Shown here piece by piece: positions 7,759 through 15,551 of a stretch of 33,844 bases of DNA; position 1 is the first letter of the stretch; the number at the start of each line of letters is the position of its first letter. Both the position numbers and the translations under genes were made by a program. The DNA comes from Myxococcales bacterium. GTDB taxonomy: Bacteria > Myxococcota_A > Polyangia > Palsa-1104 > JAEUJZ01. Under the pieces are notes generated by a model. That model searched no databases. It saw only the letters and a program-made list of their open reading frames with translations, and had not been told where the DNA came from. Where the stretch lies: NCBI GenBank assembly GCA_016794465.1, contig JAEUKA010000008.1:1-33844 (forward strand). The letters are read 5' to 3'.

Positions 7759-8683
7759 TGCCGTACGGGCCACGCGCCATCATGCGATAGCCTTTGAGCA
7801 GCTCGACAATTCCCTCGTCGAGCGAGCGCCGCGCCGCAAAGCCCGCTTCGCGCAGGCGCTGGTTCGAGACGATGTAGTTGCGCTTGTCGGGATCGCTGCC
7901 GACCTCGGAGAAGTGAATGTAGAAGGACGGCACGTGCGCTTTGATCTTCTGCGCCAGCTCCTCCTTGGACAGGTTCGCGTCGTCGAGCCCGGCGTTAAAC
8001 GGCCGGCCAATCATCTGTGGATGGTGGGTAAGGCAGTGCAAGAAGGCGTCGGCCACGTCGCGGATGTGGATGTAGTTGCGCTTGAAGTGCTTCTCGAAGA
8101 TGACGACGAAGCCCTCGGTGACAGCGGCGTGGACAAAGTGATTGACGAGCAGGTCGAGTCGCGGACGGGGCGACATGCCGAACACGGTGGCCAGGCGCAG
8201 GGTGATGGCGTTTGGGCTGCTGAGCAGCTCGGCCTCGGCGGCGACCTTGGTCTGTCCGTAGAGCGAGATCGGCTCGAGCGGCGTCTCCTCGGTGCAGAAG
8301 GTATCGCCCGACTTGGTGCCGTAGCCGCTGTTGGTCGTCGGGAAGACCACCAGCTGCTCGCGGCTGCGCAGGCGGTTGAGCAAGCGAACTGCGTCAAGAT
8401 TGACCGCGCGCGCCGTCCACGGGTCGCGATCACAGGCCGGCGCTCCGACGAGACAGGCGAGCGGGATGATCGCATCGACAGTGCGCAGCAGCCGTCCGAG
8501 CAGCGCCTCGTCGCGGGCATCGCCACGCACAAAGTCAAAGCGCGGACTTTCACACAGGTGAAACGGCCCCGACTGCCCCAGCGACAGGTTGTCGAGGCAA
8601 GTAACAGCGTGACCCGCGTCGAGGAGATGCTCGCTGAGCACACTTCCCAGATAGCCGGCGCCTCCGGTGACAAGGACTCTCAT
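7751..8683 (-). CDS. NAD(P)-dependent epimerase/dehydratase (extended SDR)
   Basis: A 310-residue extended short-chain dehydrogenase/reductase acting on a nucleotide-sugar. It has the Rossmann motif TGGAGYLG (residues 6-13), a TTNSGYG active-site segment (116-122) and the catalytic Y142-x-x-x-K146. The segment PLACLVGAPAC (74-84) is seen in many sugar-cluster SDRs of unknown substrate. The ATG overlaps the TGA of the upstream radical SAM gene in TGATG, so the two are translationally coupled. In this operon it could reduce a keto group of a modified GDP-heptose, for instance after two-carbon branching as YerF does in yersiniose synthesis, or epimerise it. The exact reaction cannot be read from the sequence. 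Confidence 0.88.
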   Translation of the reverse strand: MRVLVTGGAGYLGSVLSEHLLDAGHAVTCLDNLSLGQSGPFHLCESPRFDFVRGDARDEALLGRLLRTVDAIIPLACLVGAPACDRDPWTARAVNLDAVRLLNRLRSREQLVVFPTTNSGYGTKSGDTFCTEETPLEPISLYGQTKVAAEAELLSSPNAITLRLATVFGMSPRPRLDLLVNHFVHAAVTEGFVVIFEKHFKRNYIHIRDVADAFLHCLTHHPQMIGRPFNAGLDDANLSKEELAQKIKAHVPSFYIHFSEVGSDPDKRNYIVSNQRLREAGFAARRSLDEGIVELLKGYRMMARGPYGNV

Positions 8684-10176
8684 CAGGCGTACCTCCGCTC
8701 AAGCTTCTTGGCGGTCATTTCACGAATGTGGTCGGTGTTGGCGACGCCGAAGCGCTCCGACATAAACGCCAGCACCCGCTCGTCGGAAAAATAGCGCTGG
8801 AAGGCCTGGTCGCGGAAGCGCAGCACCTCACTTGCGGACAGGTGGCGGGTCGGCAGCGGCAGCGTGTCGACCGAGTGCTGTGAGTAGCCACTCCAGCTGT
8901 CCGGCAACGCCCAGCCGTGCTCTATCGCGGTCTTGTACAAAGGTGAGCCGGGGTAGGCCATGGTGCTATAAAAGTTTACAAAGTCGCACTCCAGGTCGAG
9001 CGCCATGTCAAGAGTGGCGCGCATCGTCTCGGCGTCGTCCTCGGGCAGGCCGAAGATGAAGTTGCCGATGACGCGGATGCCGGCGGCGCGCAGCCCTTCG
9101 ATGGTGTGGCGGATCTCGGCCTGGCCGAAGCCCTTTTGAACCTCGTCGCGGACCCGCTCGCTTGCCGCTTCGATCCCGAGTGCCAGCCAGCGAAAGCCGG
9201 CGCGGCGCAGCTTGTCGATCATGTTGTCGCGGACGGTGTCGACGCGGGCGTAGGCCCAGATGTTGAGGTCGTAGCCGCGCTCGATGATCGCGTCGCAGAT
9301 GCCAAGTACATGCTTGGGATGGAGCACGAACATCTCGTCGGCAATCTTGAGATTGCGCACCCCGTAGACGTTCACCAAGGTGTCGATCTGGGCGATGACG
9401 GATGCAGGGCTCCAGCGACGGTAGCTGTTGCTGGTGGCGGCGTGACCGAGGCTCTCTTCGCCGCTCTTAAAAGGGGCCTGGATGCAGCAGAACGTACATT
9501 TATACGGGCAGCCGAGCGTGGTGTAGATCGACGCATACGGCTGACGAGGCAGGTCGCCAAAGCAGTGCCAGTTGTGCGCCCGGTACTTGGCCATCGGCAA
9601 CAGATCCCAGGCCACGCCGGGCATCTCATCGTCGAGATTTTGGACCAGCGGCGCCGGAGCCGAGTGACGGATAAGCCCTCGCTCGCGCCAGTACAGGCCG
9701 CGCACTTTCGCAAAGTCCGTCTCGCCCGCCTGGAGGGCCGATAAGAGCTCGACCAGGGTGACGGGGCCTTCGCCGCCGCAGACGAAGTCGACCGACTCTT
9801 CACGCAGGGTCCGCTCAGGCAAGGCCGCGACGTGACCACCGAGCATCAGTACCTTGCGGCTCGGCTCGCGCTTGCGGATGGCGCTGGCGGCGGCACTGGC
9901 ACCGGGCATGCTCTGGGTCGATGCCGAGGGCTGGTGACCATATACGACAATCGCGCACAGGGTAGGATCTAGCTCGGCGACCCGGCTGGCCATCGCCTCG
10001 GCAGAAAGCTCATCGGCATCCCCGTCGAGGAGCGCCACCGAGAAGCCCTTCTTTCGCGCATACGTGGCGAGCAGTCCGGCCCAGACCGGTGGCTCGACGG
10101 CAGCCAGATTGTCGGCCAGGCTTTGGTAGACCTGTTTGCGACTGCACGGGTGGATGAGGACGAGATCGATGGCCAT
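8683..10176 (-). CDS. B12-binding-domain radical SAM enzyme
   Basis: A 497-residue class-B-like radical SAM protein. Residues about 1-190 form an N-terminal cobalamin-binding-like Rossmann domain with a GG-x-VA-x-x-P-E region. The radical SAM core follows, with Cys223-x-x-x-Cys227-x-x-Cys230 in GCPYKCTFC to hold the 4Fe-4S cluster. The N-terminal part lacks a clear DxHxxG, so cobalamin may be bound base-off or not at all. Homologs include C-methyltransferases and BchE-type cyclases. In this sugar operon it could methylate carbon or rearrange a nucleotide-sugar or lipid, but the substrate is unknown. It lies 4 nt after the ColD-like gene and its stop overlaps the next start, so it is tightly cotranscribed. 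Confidence 0.88.
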   Translation of the reverse strand: MAIDLVLIHPCSRKQVYQSLADNLAAVEPPVWAGLLATYARKKGFSVALLDGDADELSAEAMASRVAELDPTLCAIVVYGHQPSASTQSMPGASAAASAIRKREPSRKVLMLGGHVAALPERTLREESVDFVCGGEGPVTLVELLSALQAGETDFAKVRGLYWRERGLIRHSAPAPLVQNLDDEMPGVAWDLLPMAKYRAHNWHCFGDLPRQPYASIYTTLGCPYKCTFCCIQAPFKSGEESLGHAATSNSYRRWSPASVIAQIDTLVNVYGVRNLKIADEMFVLHPKHVLGICDAIIERGYDLNIWAYARVDTVRDNMIDKLRRAGFRWLALGIEAASERVRDEVQKGFGQAEIRHTIEGLRAAGIRVIGNFIFGLPEDDAETMRATLDMALDLECDFVNFYSTMAYPGSPLYKTAIEHGWALPDSWSGYSQHSVDTLPLPTRHLSASEVLRFRDQAFQRYFSDERVLAFMSERFGVANTDHIREMTAKKLERRYA

Positions 10177-10180
10177 GGCG

Positions 10181-11350
10181 CTACTCCGTCACTGCCAGCA
10201 CGGTGTCACAGATGAAGTCCACGTCGGTGAGCGACAGTCCGGGGTGGTTCGGCAGCTGGAACCCGGTCTGGTGAATGCGGTCGGCCATCGGGAACACGGC
10301 GGCGCCATAGCGCTCGGCCCAGAACGGCTGACGCGACATGTTGCCACCGCCGATCGGGCGCGTCTCGATGCGCTGGGCGGCCATGGCGGCGCCGATGCGC
10401 TCGCGGTGGGCCGGTGAGCTGGCCAGAGCGCAGAACGAGATGCTCGAGGTGATGCTGCGCGGACAGTGCTGAATCTGAAAGCCGGCCTGGCCACCGAGCC
10501 GCTCTTGATAGCGACGATGGTTTTCGGCGCGACGGGCAACGACGTGGTCGGCTTTTTTCAGCTGCGACAGACCGATGCGGGCCTGCAGGTCGGTTCCGCG
10601 CACGTTGAAGCCCGGCAGATAGAACGTAAACGGCTTGTTGAACGGGATCGCCCCGGCCTGTCGAGCCAGCGCGTCGCCTTTTTCCGGCGCAAGGTCTTTG
10701 GCCCAGCCGTGGCTGCGCAGCTGTAGCAGCAGATCGTGCGTTGCTTCGTCGTCGGTGGTGACCATTCCGCCCTCGATCGTTGACAGGTGGTGGCCATAAA
10801 AGAACGAAAACGAGCTCAGCTCGCCGAACGTGCCGACGTGGGCTCCGTCCCAGCGCGACCCGGTGGCGGCGCACGCATCTTCAAGCAGGACAAAGCCATA
10901 GCGACGGCGCAGGTCACACAGGCGCTCCATGTCGTTTGGCGTCCCGAGCACATGCACCGCAATGACCGTCGCTGGCTTGTGTTTTTGACACAGCGCTTCC
11001 AGCTCCGTAAGGTCCAGTCCGAAGGTCTGCGGATCGGCGTCGCACATGATCGGCTCAAAGCCGAGCTGGATCGCCGGAGCCACCGTCGTTGCCCAGCTCA
11101 CCGCCGGCACAATCACCTTGCGATTCGGCAGATCTTTTTGGGCCAGCAGCGCCGCATACATCAGCAGGTTGGCCGACGATCCCGAGTTCACAAACAGCGC
11201 ATGCTTGCGGCCCAGCCACGCGGCCCAGGCGGCTTCAAACTGGCGCACCAGCGGACCCTGCGTCAGCCACGGATCAGTCTCGAGCCAGTCTTTTAGATCC
11301 GTCAGATCGGCCTTATCGATGGTGCGCTCGGCGAGGAGATACGACTTCAT
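10181..11350 (-). CDS. ColD/RfbH-like PLP-dependent GDP-4-keto-sugar 3-dehydratase (DegT/DnrJ/EryC1 family)
   Basis: A 389-residue fold-type-I PLP protein of the DegT/DnrJ/EryC1/StrS family. The segment SFFYGHHLSTIEGGMV puts His187-His188 where sugar aminotransferases have the Schiff-base lysine (S-F-x-x-x-K-x-x-T-x-x-E-G-G). Loss of that lysine in favour of His marks the 3-dehydratases ColD (colitose) and RfbH/E1 (ascarylose), which remove the C3 hydroxyl from 4-keto-6-deoxy sugars. RSHGW and RPIGGGNMSRQP further resemble ColD. Asp in VLLEDACAATGS should bind the pyridine nitrogen. Deoxygenation at C3 of a GDP-4-keto-heptose is therefore likelier than transamination. No 4,6-dehydratase is seen in the window to make the 4-keto substrate. 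The ATG directly follows the TAA of the E1 beta gene. Confidence 0.87.
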   Translation of the reverse strand: MKSYLLAERTIDKADLTDLKDWLETDPWLTQGPLVRQFEAAWAAWLGRKHALFVNSGSSANLLMYAALLAQKDLPNRKVIVPAVSWATTVAPAIQLGFEPIMCDADPQTFGLDLTELEALCQKHKPATVIAVHVLGTPNDMERLCDLRRRYGFVLLEDACAATGSRWDGAHVGTFGELSSFSFFYGHHLSTIEGGMVTTDDEATHDLLLQLRSHGWAKDLAPEKGDALARQAGAIPFNKPFTFYLPGFNVRGTDLQARIGLSQLKKADHVVARRAENHRRYQERLGGQAGFQIQHCPRSITSSISFCALASSPAHRERIGAAMAAQRIETRPIGGGNMSRQPFWAERYGAAVFPMADRIHQTGFQLPNHPGLSLTDVDFICDTVLAVTE

Positions 11351-12394
11351 TTAGAAAGGTCCTTTGAACTCGACCACCTCGGGCGCTTCGACGCTGCGCG
11401 GCTGCCACGGCTGCTTGTCGCCCCGCACCAGCGAGTGAGCGGCCTGGGCGATGGTCGCCGGGGTCGGATAGTAGAGGTTCTCGAGGTTTTTGGTGGTGGG
11501 GCACGGCGCGGCGGCGTACCCGAGTCGGCGAAACGGAACACTGCGGCCACCGAGTCGCTCGAACACGGCGGTGACGATCTCAGCGGTCGCTCCACAGCTC
11601 GTCCAAGCGGTATCGACGATCAGCAGCCGTCCGGTCTTGGCGACAGAGGCGGCGATCGTGTCCACATCGAGCGGCAAAAGCGACACCGGATCAATCACCT
11701 CGGCGGAGATTCCCACTTCCGCCAGCAGCGACTGCGCCCGCAGCGACTCGACCGCCATGTAGGAGATCCCAACAATCGTCACGTCCGTCCCCGGCGACAG
11801 CACCCGAGCGTGTCCAAACGGCAGCGCATACAGGTGCTCGGGCACGGTGCCACGCTGGAAGTGGAGCATGCGGTGCTCGACGAACATCACCGGGTTGTTG
11901 TCGCGAATCGCCTGCACCAGACACCCTTTGGCATCGTACGGCGTCGACGGCGCAACCACTTTCAGCCCCGGGACGTGCATAAACAGCGAGTGCAGACCCT
12001 GCGAGTGCTGCGCGCCCTGACCCCAGCTGCGACCAATCACCGAGCGCACGACAATCGGCACCGACACCGACGCTCCGTACATATAGCGGGCCTTGGCGGC
12101 GATGTTGAGCAGCTGGTTCATGCAGAGCAGCACAAAGTCCATCCGGATGTGGACGTGAATCGGTCGCATGCCCCCGAGAGCCGCTCCAATCGCCACGCCG
12201 GTCATCGCATCTTCCGACAGCGGCGTATCAAAACAGCGCTCGGGTCCGAATGTCTCGGCCAGGCCCTTGGTCGTGCCGTAGATGCCGCGAAAGTCATCGA
12301 CGCCCATGCCGAGCACCACGACAGACGGATCGTGCGCCATCTCCTGATGCGTCGCTTCGAGCAGCGCCTCGGCGTAGGACAGCTTGCGGGTCAT
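11351..12394 (-). CDS. TPP-dependent E1 component, beta subunit (transketolase-like), sugar-cluster type
   Basis: A 347-residue protein homologous to the beta subunit of 2-oxoacid dehydrogenase E1 (Transket_pyr plus Transketolase_C). The activating Glu of the TPP pyrimidine site is in TPLSEDAMTGVAIGAA (about residues 57-72). A C-terminal domain begins near 200 (DVTIVGISYMAVESL). It overlaps the alpha gene by ATGA, as expected for an alpha2beta2 enzyme. No E2 lipoyl acyltransferase or E3 gene is nearby, so a complete dehydrogenase complex is unlikely. Related E1 pairs in antibiotic sugar clusters (AviB1/AviB2 of avilamycin) are implicated in attaching a two-carbon unit to a keto-sugar. Here it may do likewise to a GDP-keto-heptose; this is inference. 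Confidence 0.88.
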   Translation of the reverse strand: MTRKLSYAEALLEATHQEMAHDPSVVVLGMGVDDFRGIYGTTKGLAETFGPERCFDTPLSEDAMTGVAIGAALGGMRPIHVHIRMDFVLLCMNQLLNIAAKARYMYGASVSVPIVVRSVIGRSWGQGAQHSQGLHSLFMHVPGLKVVAPSTPYDAKGCLVQAIRDNNPVMFVEHRMLHFQRGTVPEHLYALPFGHARVLSPGTDVTIVGISYMAVESLRAQSLLAEVGISAEVIDPVSLLPLDVDTIAASVAKTGRLLIVDTAWTSCGATAEIVTAVFERLGGRSVPFRRLGYAAAPCPTTKNLENLYYPTPATIAQAAHSLVRGDKQPWQPRSVEAPEVVEFKGPF

Positions 12395-13338
12395 TGGGCC
12401 TCCAGATAGACATCGGCGAGCAGCTCCTCACTCGGGGGGAACGGGCTCGACTCGGCAAAGGCGAAGGCGTCGGCAATCTCCAGCTCGACCTCGGCCTCGA
12501 TGCGGGTGCGCACAATCGGATCGAGTCGCTGACCAAGCAGCCGCAGCGGATCGCGGGCAAACCACGGCTCGGCTTCCTCGCGGGACCGGTAGCCGGCGTG
12601 AAAGTCTTCGTTGGGACCGACGTGCTCGCGGAATCGGTAGGTCATGCACTCGAGGAAGCGGGGACCGTCGCCGGCGCGCACCGACTCGACCGCCGCCTGG
12701 GCACGGGCATACAGCTCCGGCACGTCACAGCCATCGAGCTGCTCGCTCTTGACGCCGTACGACGAAGCGCGGTCGCACAGGTTGGCGTGTGGCTGCCGGG
12801 CCAGCTGCGGCGAGTGAATCGAATAAAAGTTGTTTTCGCACACGAACAGCACCGGCAGCTTGTGCAGGGCTGCAAAGTTCATGCTCTCGTGAAAGGCGCC
12901 CTCGTCGACCGCTCCGTCCCCGAAGAAGCTCGCGACCACGGTGTCGGTCTTCTTGACCCGCTGTGCATAGGCATAGCCGACGGCGAGTGGAATGGTCGTT
13001 CCGACGATCGCCGAGGCGCCGAGCACTCCCGCCGCCACGTCGATCAGGTGCATCGAGCCGCCCTTGCCGCGCGTACATCCGGTTACCTTGCCGTACAGCT
13101 CGGCAATCATCGCGTTGAGGTCGCCACCCTTGGCCAGATACAGCGCATGGCCGCGATAGGTTGGACAGACGACATCGGTCTTGCGCAGCGCCGCGCAGAT
13201 GCCGACCGAGACGCCCTCTTGCCCAATCGAGAGGTGAACGGGGCTCTTGATCTTGTCGGTGGGATAGACCCGCGCGACTTCCTCTTCGACTCGCCGGATG
13301 CGCAGGACCTGGCGGTAGAAGACTTCGGTTTGGTTCAT
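12391..13338 (-). CDS. TPP-dependent E1 component, alpha subunit, sugar-cluster type
   Basis: A 315-residue E1 alpha homolog holding the TPP-pyrophosphate site: GDGAVDEGAFHESM, ending in CENN, is the classic GDG-x(~26)-NN motif (about residues 168-198). IGQEGVSVG and GCTRGKGGSMH are family signatures. The later loop reads REHVGPNEDFHAGYR where complex-forming E1 alpha usually has GHSxxDP-xxYR; it keeps a His but not the phosphoserine environment. ATG 13338 is chosen over an upstream in-frame GTG because AAGGAA lies 6 nt before it and it overlaps the preceding stop as ATGA. Together with the beta subunit it should decarboxylate pyruvate or another 2-oxoacid and pass the two-carbon unit to an acceptor, probably a keto-sugar. 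Confidence 0.88.
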   Translation of the reverse strand: MNQTEVFYRQVLRIRRVEEEVARVYPTDKIKSPVHLSIGQEGVSVGICAALRKTDVVCPTYRGHALYLAKGGDLNAMIAELYGKVTGCTRGKGGSMHLIDVAAGVLGASAIVGTTIPLAVGYAYAQRVKKTDTVVASFFGDGAVDEGAFHESMNFAALHKLPVLFVCENNFYSIHSPQLARQPHANLCDRASSYGVKSEQLDGCDVPELYARAQAAVESVRAGDGPRFLECMTYRFREHVGPNEDFHAGYRSREEAEPWFARDPLRLLGQRLDPIVRTRIEAEVELEIADAFAFAESSPFPPSEELLADVYLEAQ

Positions 13339-14273
13339 AGGCAGTTCCTTCGGTTCCGGTACCACTCGTAGGTAAGCCCGAGCGCGACCGGCAGCGGCGT
13401 CTTAGCACGCCACCCCAGCTGTTGCAACGGCCCGAGGTCGAGCCGCTTTTCTGGCATCCCGTCGGGGCGGCTTGGGTCAAAGCGGATCTCGCCGGCAAAG
13501 CCCGTGGTGGTGGCACACAGCGCGGCCAGCTCCGCGATCGAGTGGTCGGTGCCGCTGCCAACGTTGATCGGATCGTCCCCGTCGTAGCGATCCAAAAGGA
13601 ACAGGCAGCCGTCGGCGAGGTCATCGACATAGATGAACTCTCGGCGGGCGCGGCCACTGCCCCAGATCGACACCGACTCGGCCCCGGACCGCTGGGCTTC
13701 ATCGAACTTGCGCAGCAGGGCGGAAACTACATGTGAGTTTTCCGGTGAAAAGTCGTCGCCCGGACCAAACACATTGGCCGGGATGACGGTAAAAAACGGC
13801 GCGCCGTACTGCCGACGATAGGCGCGACACAGCTCCAGCCCCGCCAGCTTGGCCATCGCGTAGGCCAGGTTGGTTGGCTCGAGCGGTCCGGTGTGAAGGC
13901 TCTCGACCGCCATCGGCTGCGGACAGGCGCGCGGATAGCTGCACGAGCTGGCCAGGTACAAAAGCTTGCGTACGCCGTGCCGATGCGCCGCCGGAATCAC
14001 GTTCGTCACGACCTGCAGGTTGTCGAGCATCAGCGTCGCTGGCTCGCGCTGGTTGTGGGCAATTCCGCCCGACAGACCGGCTGCCACAAAGACGTACTGC
14101 GGACGATGCTGCGCAAAAAAAGCCTCGACGGCGTGCGGGTCGGCCAGCTCGGGCTCGGCTTCGGGGGGAATCACCGACTCGACCGGCAGCTCTCGACGCA
14201 GTGCCGCAACAATTGCTTGACCGATGAGCGTCTCTGCCCCGGCCACCCAGACTCGGGAAGCTTGTTCCATCAT
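13335..14273 (-). CDS. GDP-L-fucose synthase (Fcl/WcaG)-family epimerase/reductase
   Basis: A 312-residue SDR with strong resemblance to GDP-4-keto-6-deoxymannose 3,5-epimerase/4-reductase along its whole length. Catalytic residues are all visible: Ser110-Cys111 in SSCSYP, Tyr138 and Lys142 in YAMAK, and His181 in ENSHVVSALLRKF. Cys111 and His181 correspond to the epimerisation residues of Fcl, so epimerisation as well as reduction should be retained. REFIYVDDLADG and the PDG near residue 270 are further family marks. Oddity: the nucleotide-binding GxxGxxG is GAETLIG, with the central Gly replaced by Thr. The substrate is more likely a GDP-keto-heptose, perhaps 3-deoxygenated as for ColC, than fucose. 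It lies between hddA (35 nt away) and the E1 pair. Confidence 0.88.
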   Translation of the reverse strand: MMEQASRVWVAGAETLIGQAIVAALRRELPVESVIPPEAEPELADPHAVEAFFAQHRPQYVFVAAGLSGGIAHNQREPATLMLDNLQVVTNVIPAAHRHGVRKLLYLASSCSYPRACPQPMAVESLHTGPLEPTNLAYAMAKLAGLELCRAYRRQYGAPFFTVIPANVFGPGDDFSPENSHVVSALLRKFDEAQRSGAESVSIWGSGRARREFIYVDDLADGCLFLLDRYDGDDPINVGSGTDHSIAELAALCATTTGFAGEIRFDPSRPDGMPEKRLDLGPLQQLGWRAKTPLPVALGLTYEWYRNRRNCL

Positions 14274-14308
14274 GGTTTCGCTTACGGAAGGTTTCGCTGA
14301 CGAGTGGT

Positions 14309-15373
14309 TTACGGCCCAGGCGCAGCAAGCTCGCGAAAGTGGGTGATGTCTTGGGTGCTGCGTGCCCGTTCCTCAGCGGAGTAGTCCTGCTCGCGGTCGT
14401 AAAAGATGATCTGACTGCCCGAGCTCTCGAAGCGGAACGGGACATGGATAAGGTGCTTGAGCGCCTCGCGAACCCGCGCTTGCTTGGCGGGAGGCACAAA
14501 CAGCAGCATGAAGCCGCCGCCGCCCGCCCCGGTGAGCTTGCCGCCCAGCGCCCCCGCCGCCCGCGCCGTCGCATAGAGCTTGTCAACCTCGGGATTTGAC
14601 ACCCGACTGCTGAGGCTGCGCTTGGCCAGCCATCCTTCGTGGAGGAGCTGTCCAATCGGGAGCAGATCGCCGCCGTGGCTCAGCACGAGCATCGCTTCAC
14701 CGACCAGGCCCCGGCTGCGGCGCAAGATGCTCTCGGACTTGGGAATCTCTTTGACGATGCCCTCGGCAATCGACGACGCGGTGCGCTGGATGCCGGTGTA
14801 AAAAAGCATCAAGTGCGCGTTGAACTCGGCAATTCGTTCCCGAGGCAGCGCCATCGGTCGGACCTGTATCTCGCCGCTCGGCTGAAACACCACATGATTG
14901 AAGCCGCCATACGCCGCCGCGACTTGATCTTGCGACCCGACATGCTCGCGCAGGCGCTCTTGCTCGATTGCGATGCCTTCTTCGGCCAGCTGTTGTTTGG
15001 TCGGCATCCGTCCGGCGAGCGCGTGCAGCGCATGCAGCAGCCCCACCGTAAACGCCGAGCTTGAGCCCATGCCACTGCGCGCCGGCAGATCCCCGTCGTG
15101 GTGAATCTCGACCCCTCTGTCAACCGCCAGGAAGTGCAGCGCTTCCCGCACCACCGGATGTTGGATTTCGTCGATGCGGCGGCAGTTCTCAATCGTCGAG
15201 TAGACGATGCGGATGGAGTGCTCGAAGAACGGCGGCAGGTGGCGACAGGTCAGGTAGCAGTACTTGTCGATGCTCGTCGAGAGAACCTCGCCGCCGTGCT
15301 GGCGATAGAACGCCGGGTAGTCGGTTCCGCCACCAAAGAAGGAGAGCCGAAAGGGAGTGCGGCTGATGATCAT
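14309..15373 (-). CDS. hddA: D-glycero-alpha-D-manno-heptose 7-phosphate kinase (GHMP family)
   Basis: A 354-residue GHMP-superfamily kinase that phosphorylates heptose 7-phosphate at C1 to the alpha-1,7-bisphosphate. The N-terminal RTPFRLSFFGGGTDYPAF is the hallmark of HddA and related sugar kinases. The ATP loop is DLPARSGMGSSSAFTVG (about 95-111). The C-terminal glycine-rich motif is KLTGAGGGGFMLLFV (about 290-304). The length is normal. It is the first gene of the minus-strand operon. Its ATG at 15373 faces gmhA on the other strand across 178 bp, a divergent promoter region. Co-location with gmhA, gmhB and hddC identifies the GDP (alpha) branch rather than the ADP branch run by HldE. Confidence 0.92.
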   Translation of the reverse strand: MIISRTPFRLSFFGGGTDYPAFYRQHGGEVLSTSIDKYCYLTCRHLPPFFEHSIRIVYSTIENCRRIDEIQHPVVREALHFLAVDRGVEIHHDGDLPARSGMGSSSAFTVGLLHALHALAGRMPTKQQLAEEGIAIEQERLREHVGSQDQVAAAYGGFNHVVFQPSGEIQVRPMALPRERIAEFNAHLMLFYTGIQRTASSIAEGIVKEIPKSESILRRSRGLVGEAMLVLSHGGDLLPIGQLLHEGWLAKRSLSSRVSNPEVDKLYATARAAGALGGKLTGAGGGGFMLLFVPPAKQARVREALKHLIHVPFRFESSGSQIIFYDREQDYSAEERARSTQDITHFRELAAPGP

Positions 15374-15511
15374 CGCTGCGCTCTTTCAAGTGAGGCCAGA
15401 CAGGCAAGTACGGCCAGCCAGGCGTGATAGGAAAGCCAAGGTAAGCAAAGGTGCGCCGGTCATAGCGCTGTCCCCGGGGTTGGGGCAAGCGAAAAGCCCG
15501 CAACAGCTCGC

Positions 15512-15539
15512 TTGCTCGCAGAGGGCGGACTGTTATATT
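15512..15539 (+). promoter_or_regulatory. Candidate promoter of gmhA-gmhB-glycosyltransferase
   Basis: TTGCTC (15512-15517), a 16-bp spacer and TATATT (15534-15539), the best -10 match in this GC-rich gap. The start ATG 15552 lies 12 nt after it without a ribosome-binding site, so the transcript may be leaderless or very short-leadered. The opposite promoter for hddA could not be placed. Confidence 0.4.
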
Positions 15540-15551
15540 CCGCGCCTCGTC

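Noticed and set aside
7670..8794. Plus-strand open frame of 374 codons across the SDR gene
   Set aside because: It spans the junctions of three real genes on the other strand and has no family signature; similar shadows at 9106, 11435 and 12250 were dropped for the same reason.
10181..11350. Sugar aminotransferase
   Set aside because: The Schiff-base lysine position is His, as in the ColD/RfbH dehydratases.
11351..13338. Ordinary pyruvate or branched-chain 2-oxoacid dehydrogenase operon
   Set aside because: No E2 or E3 gene follows, and the pair is translationally coupled to nucleotide-sugar genes on both sides.
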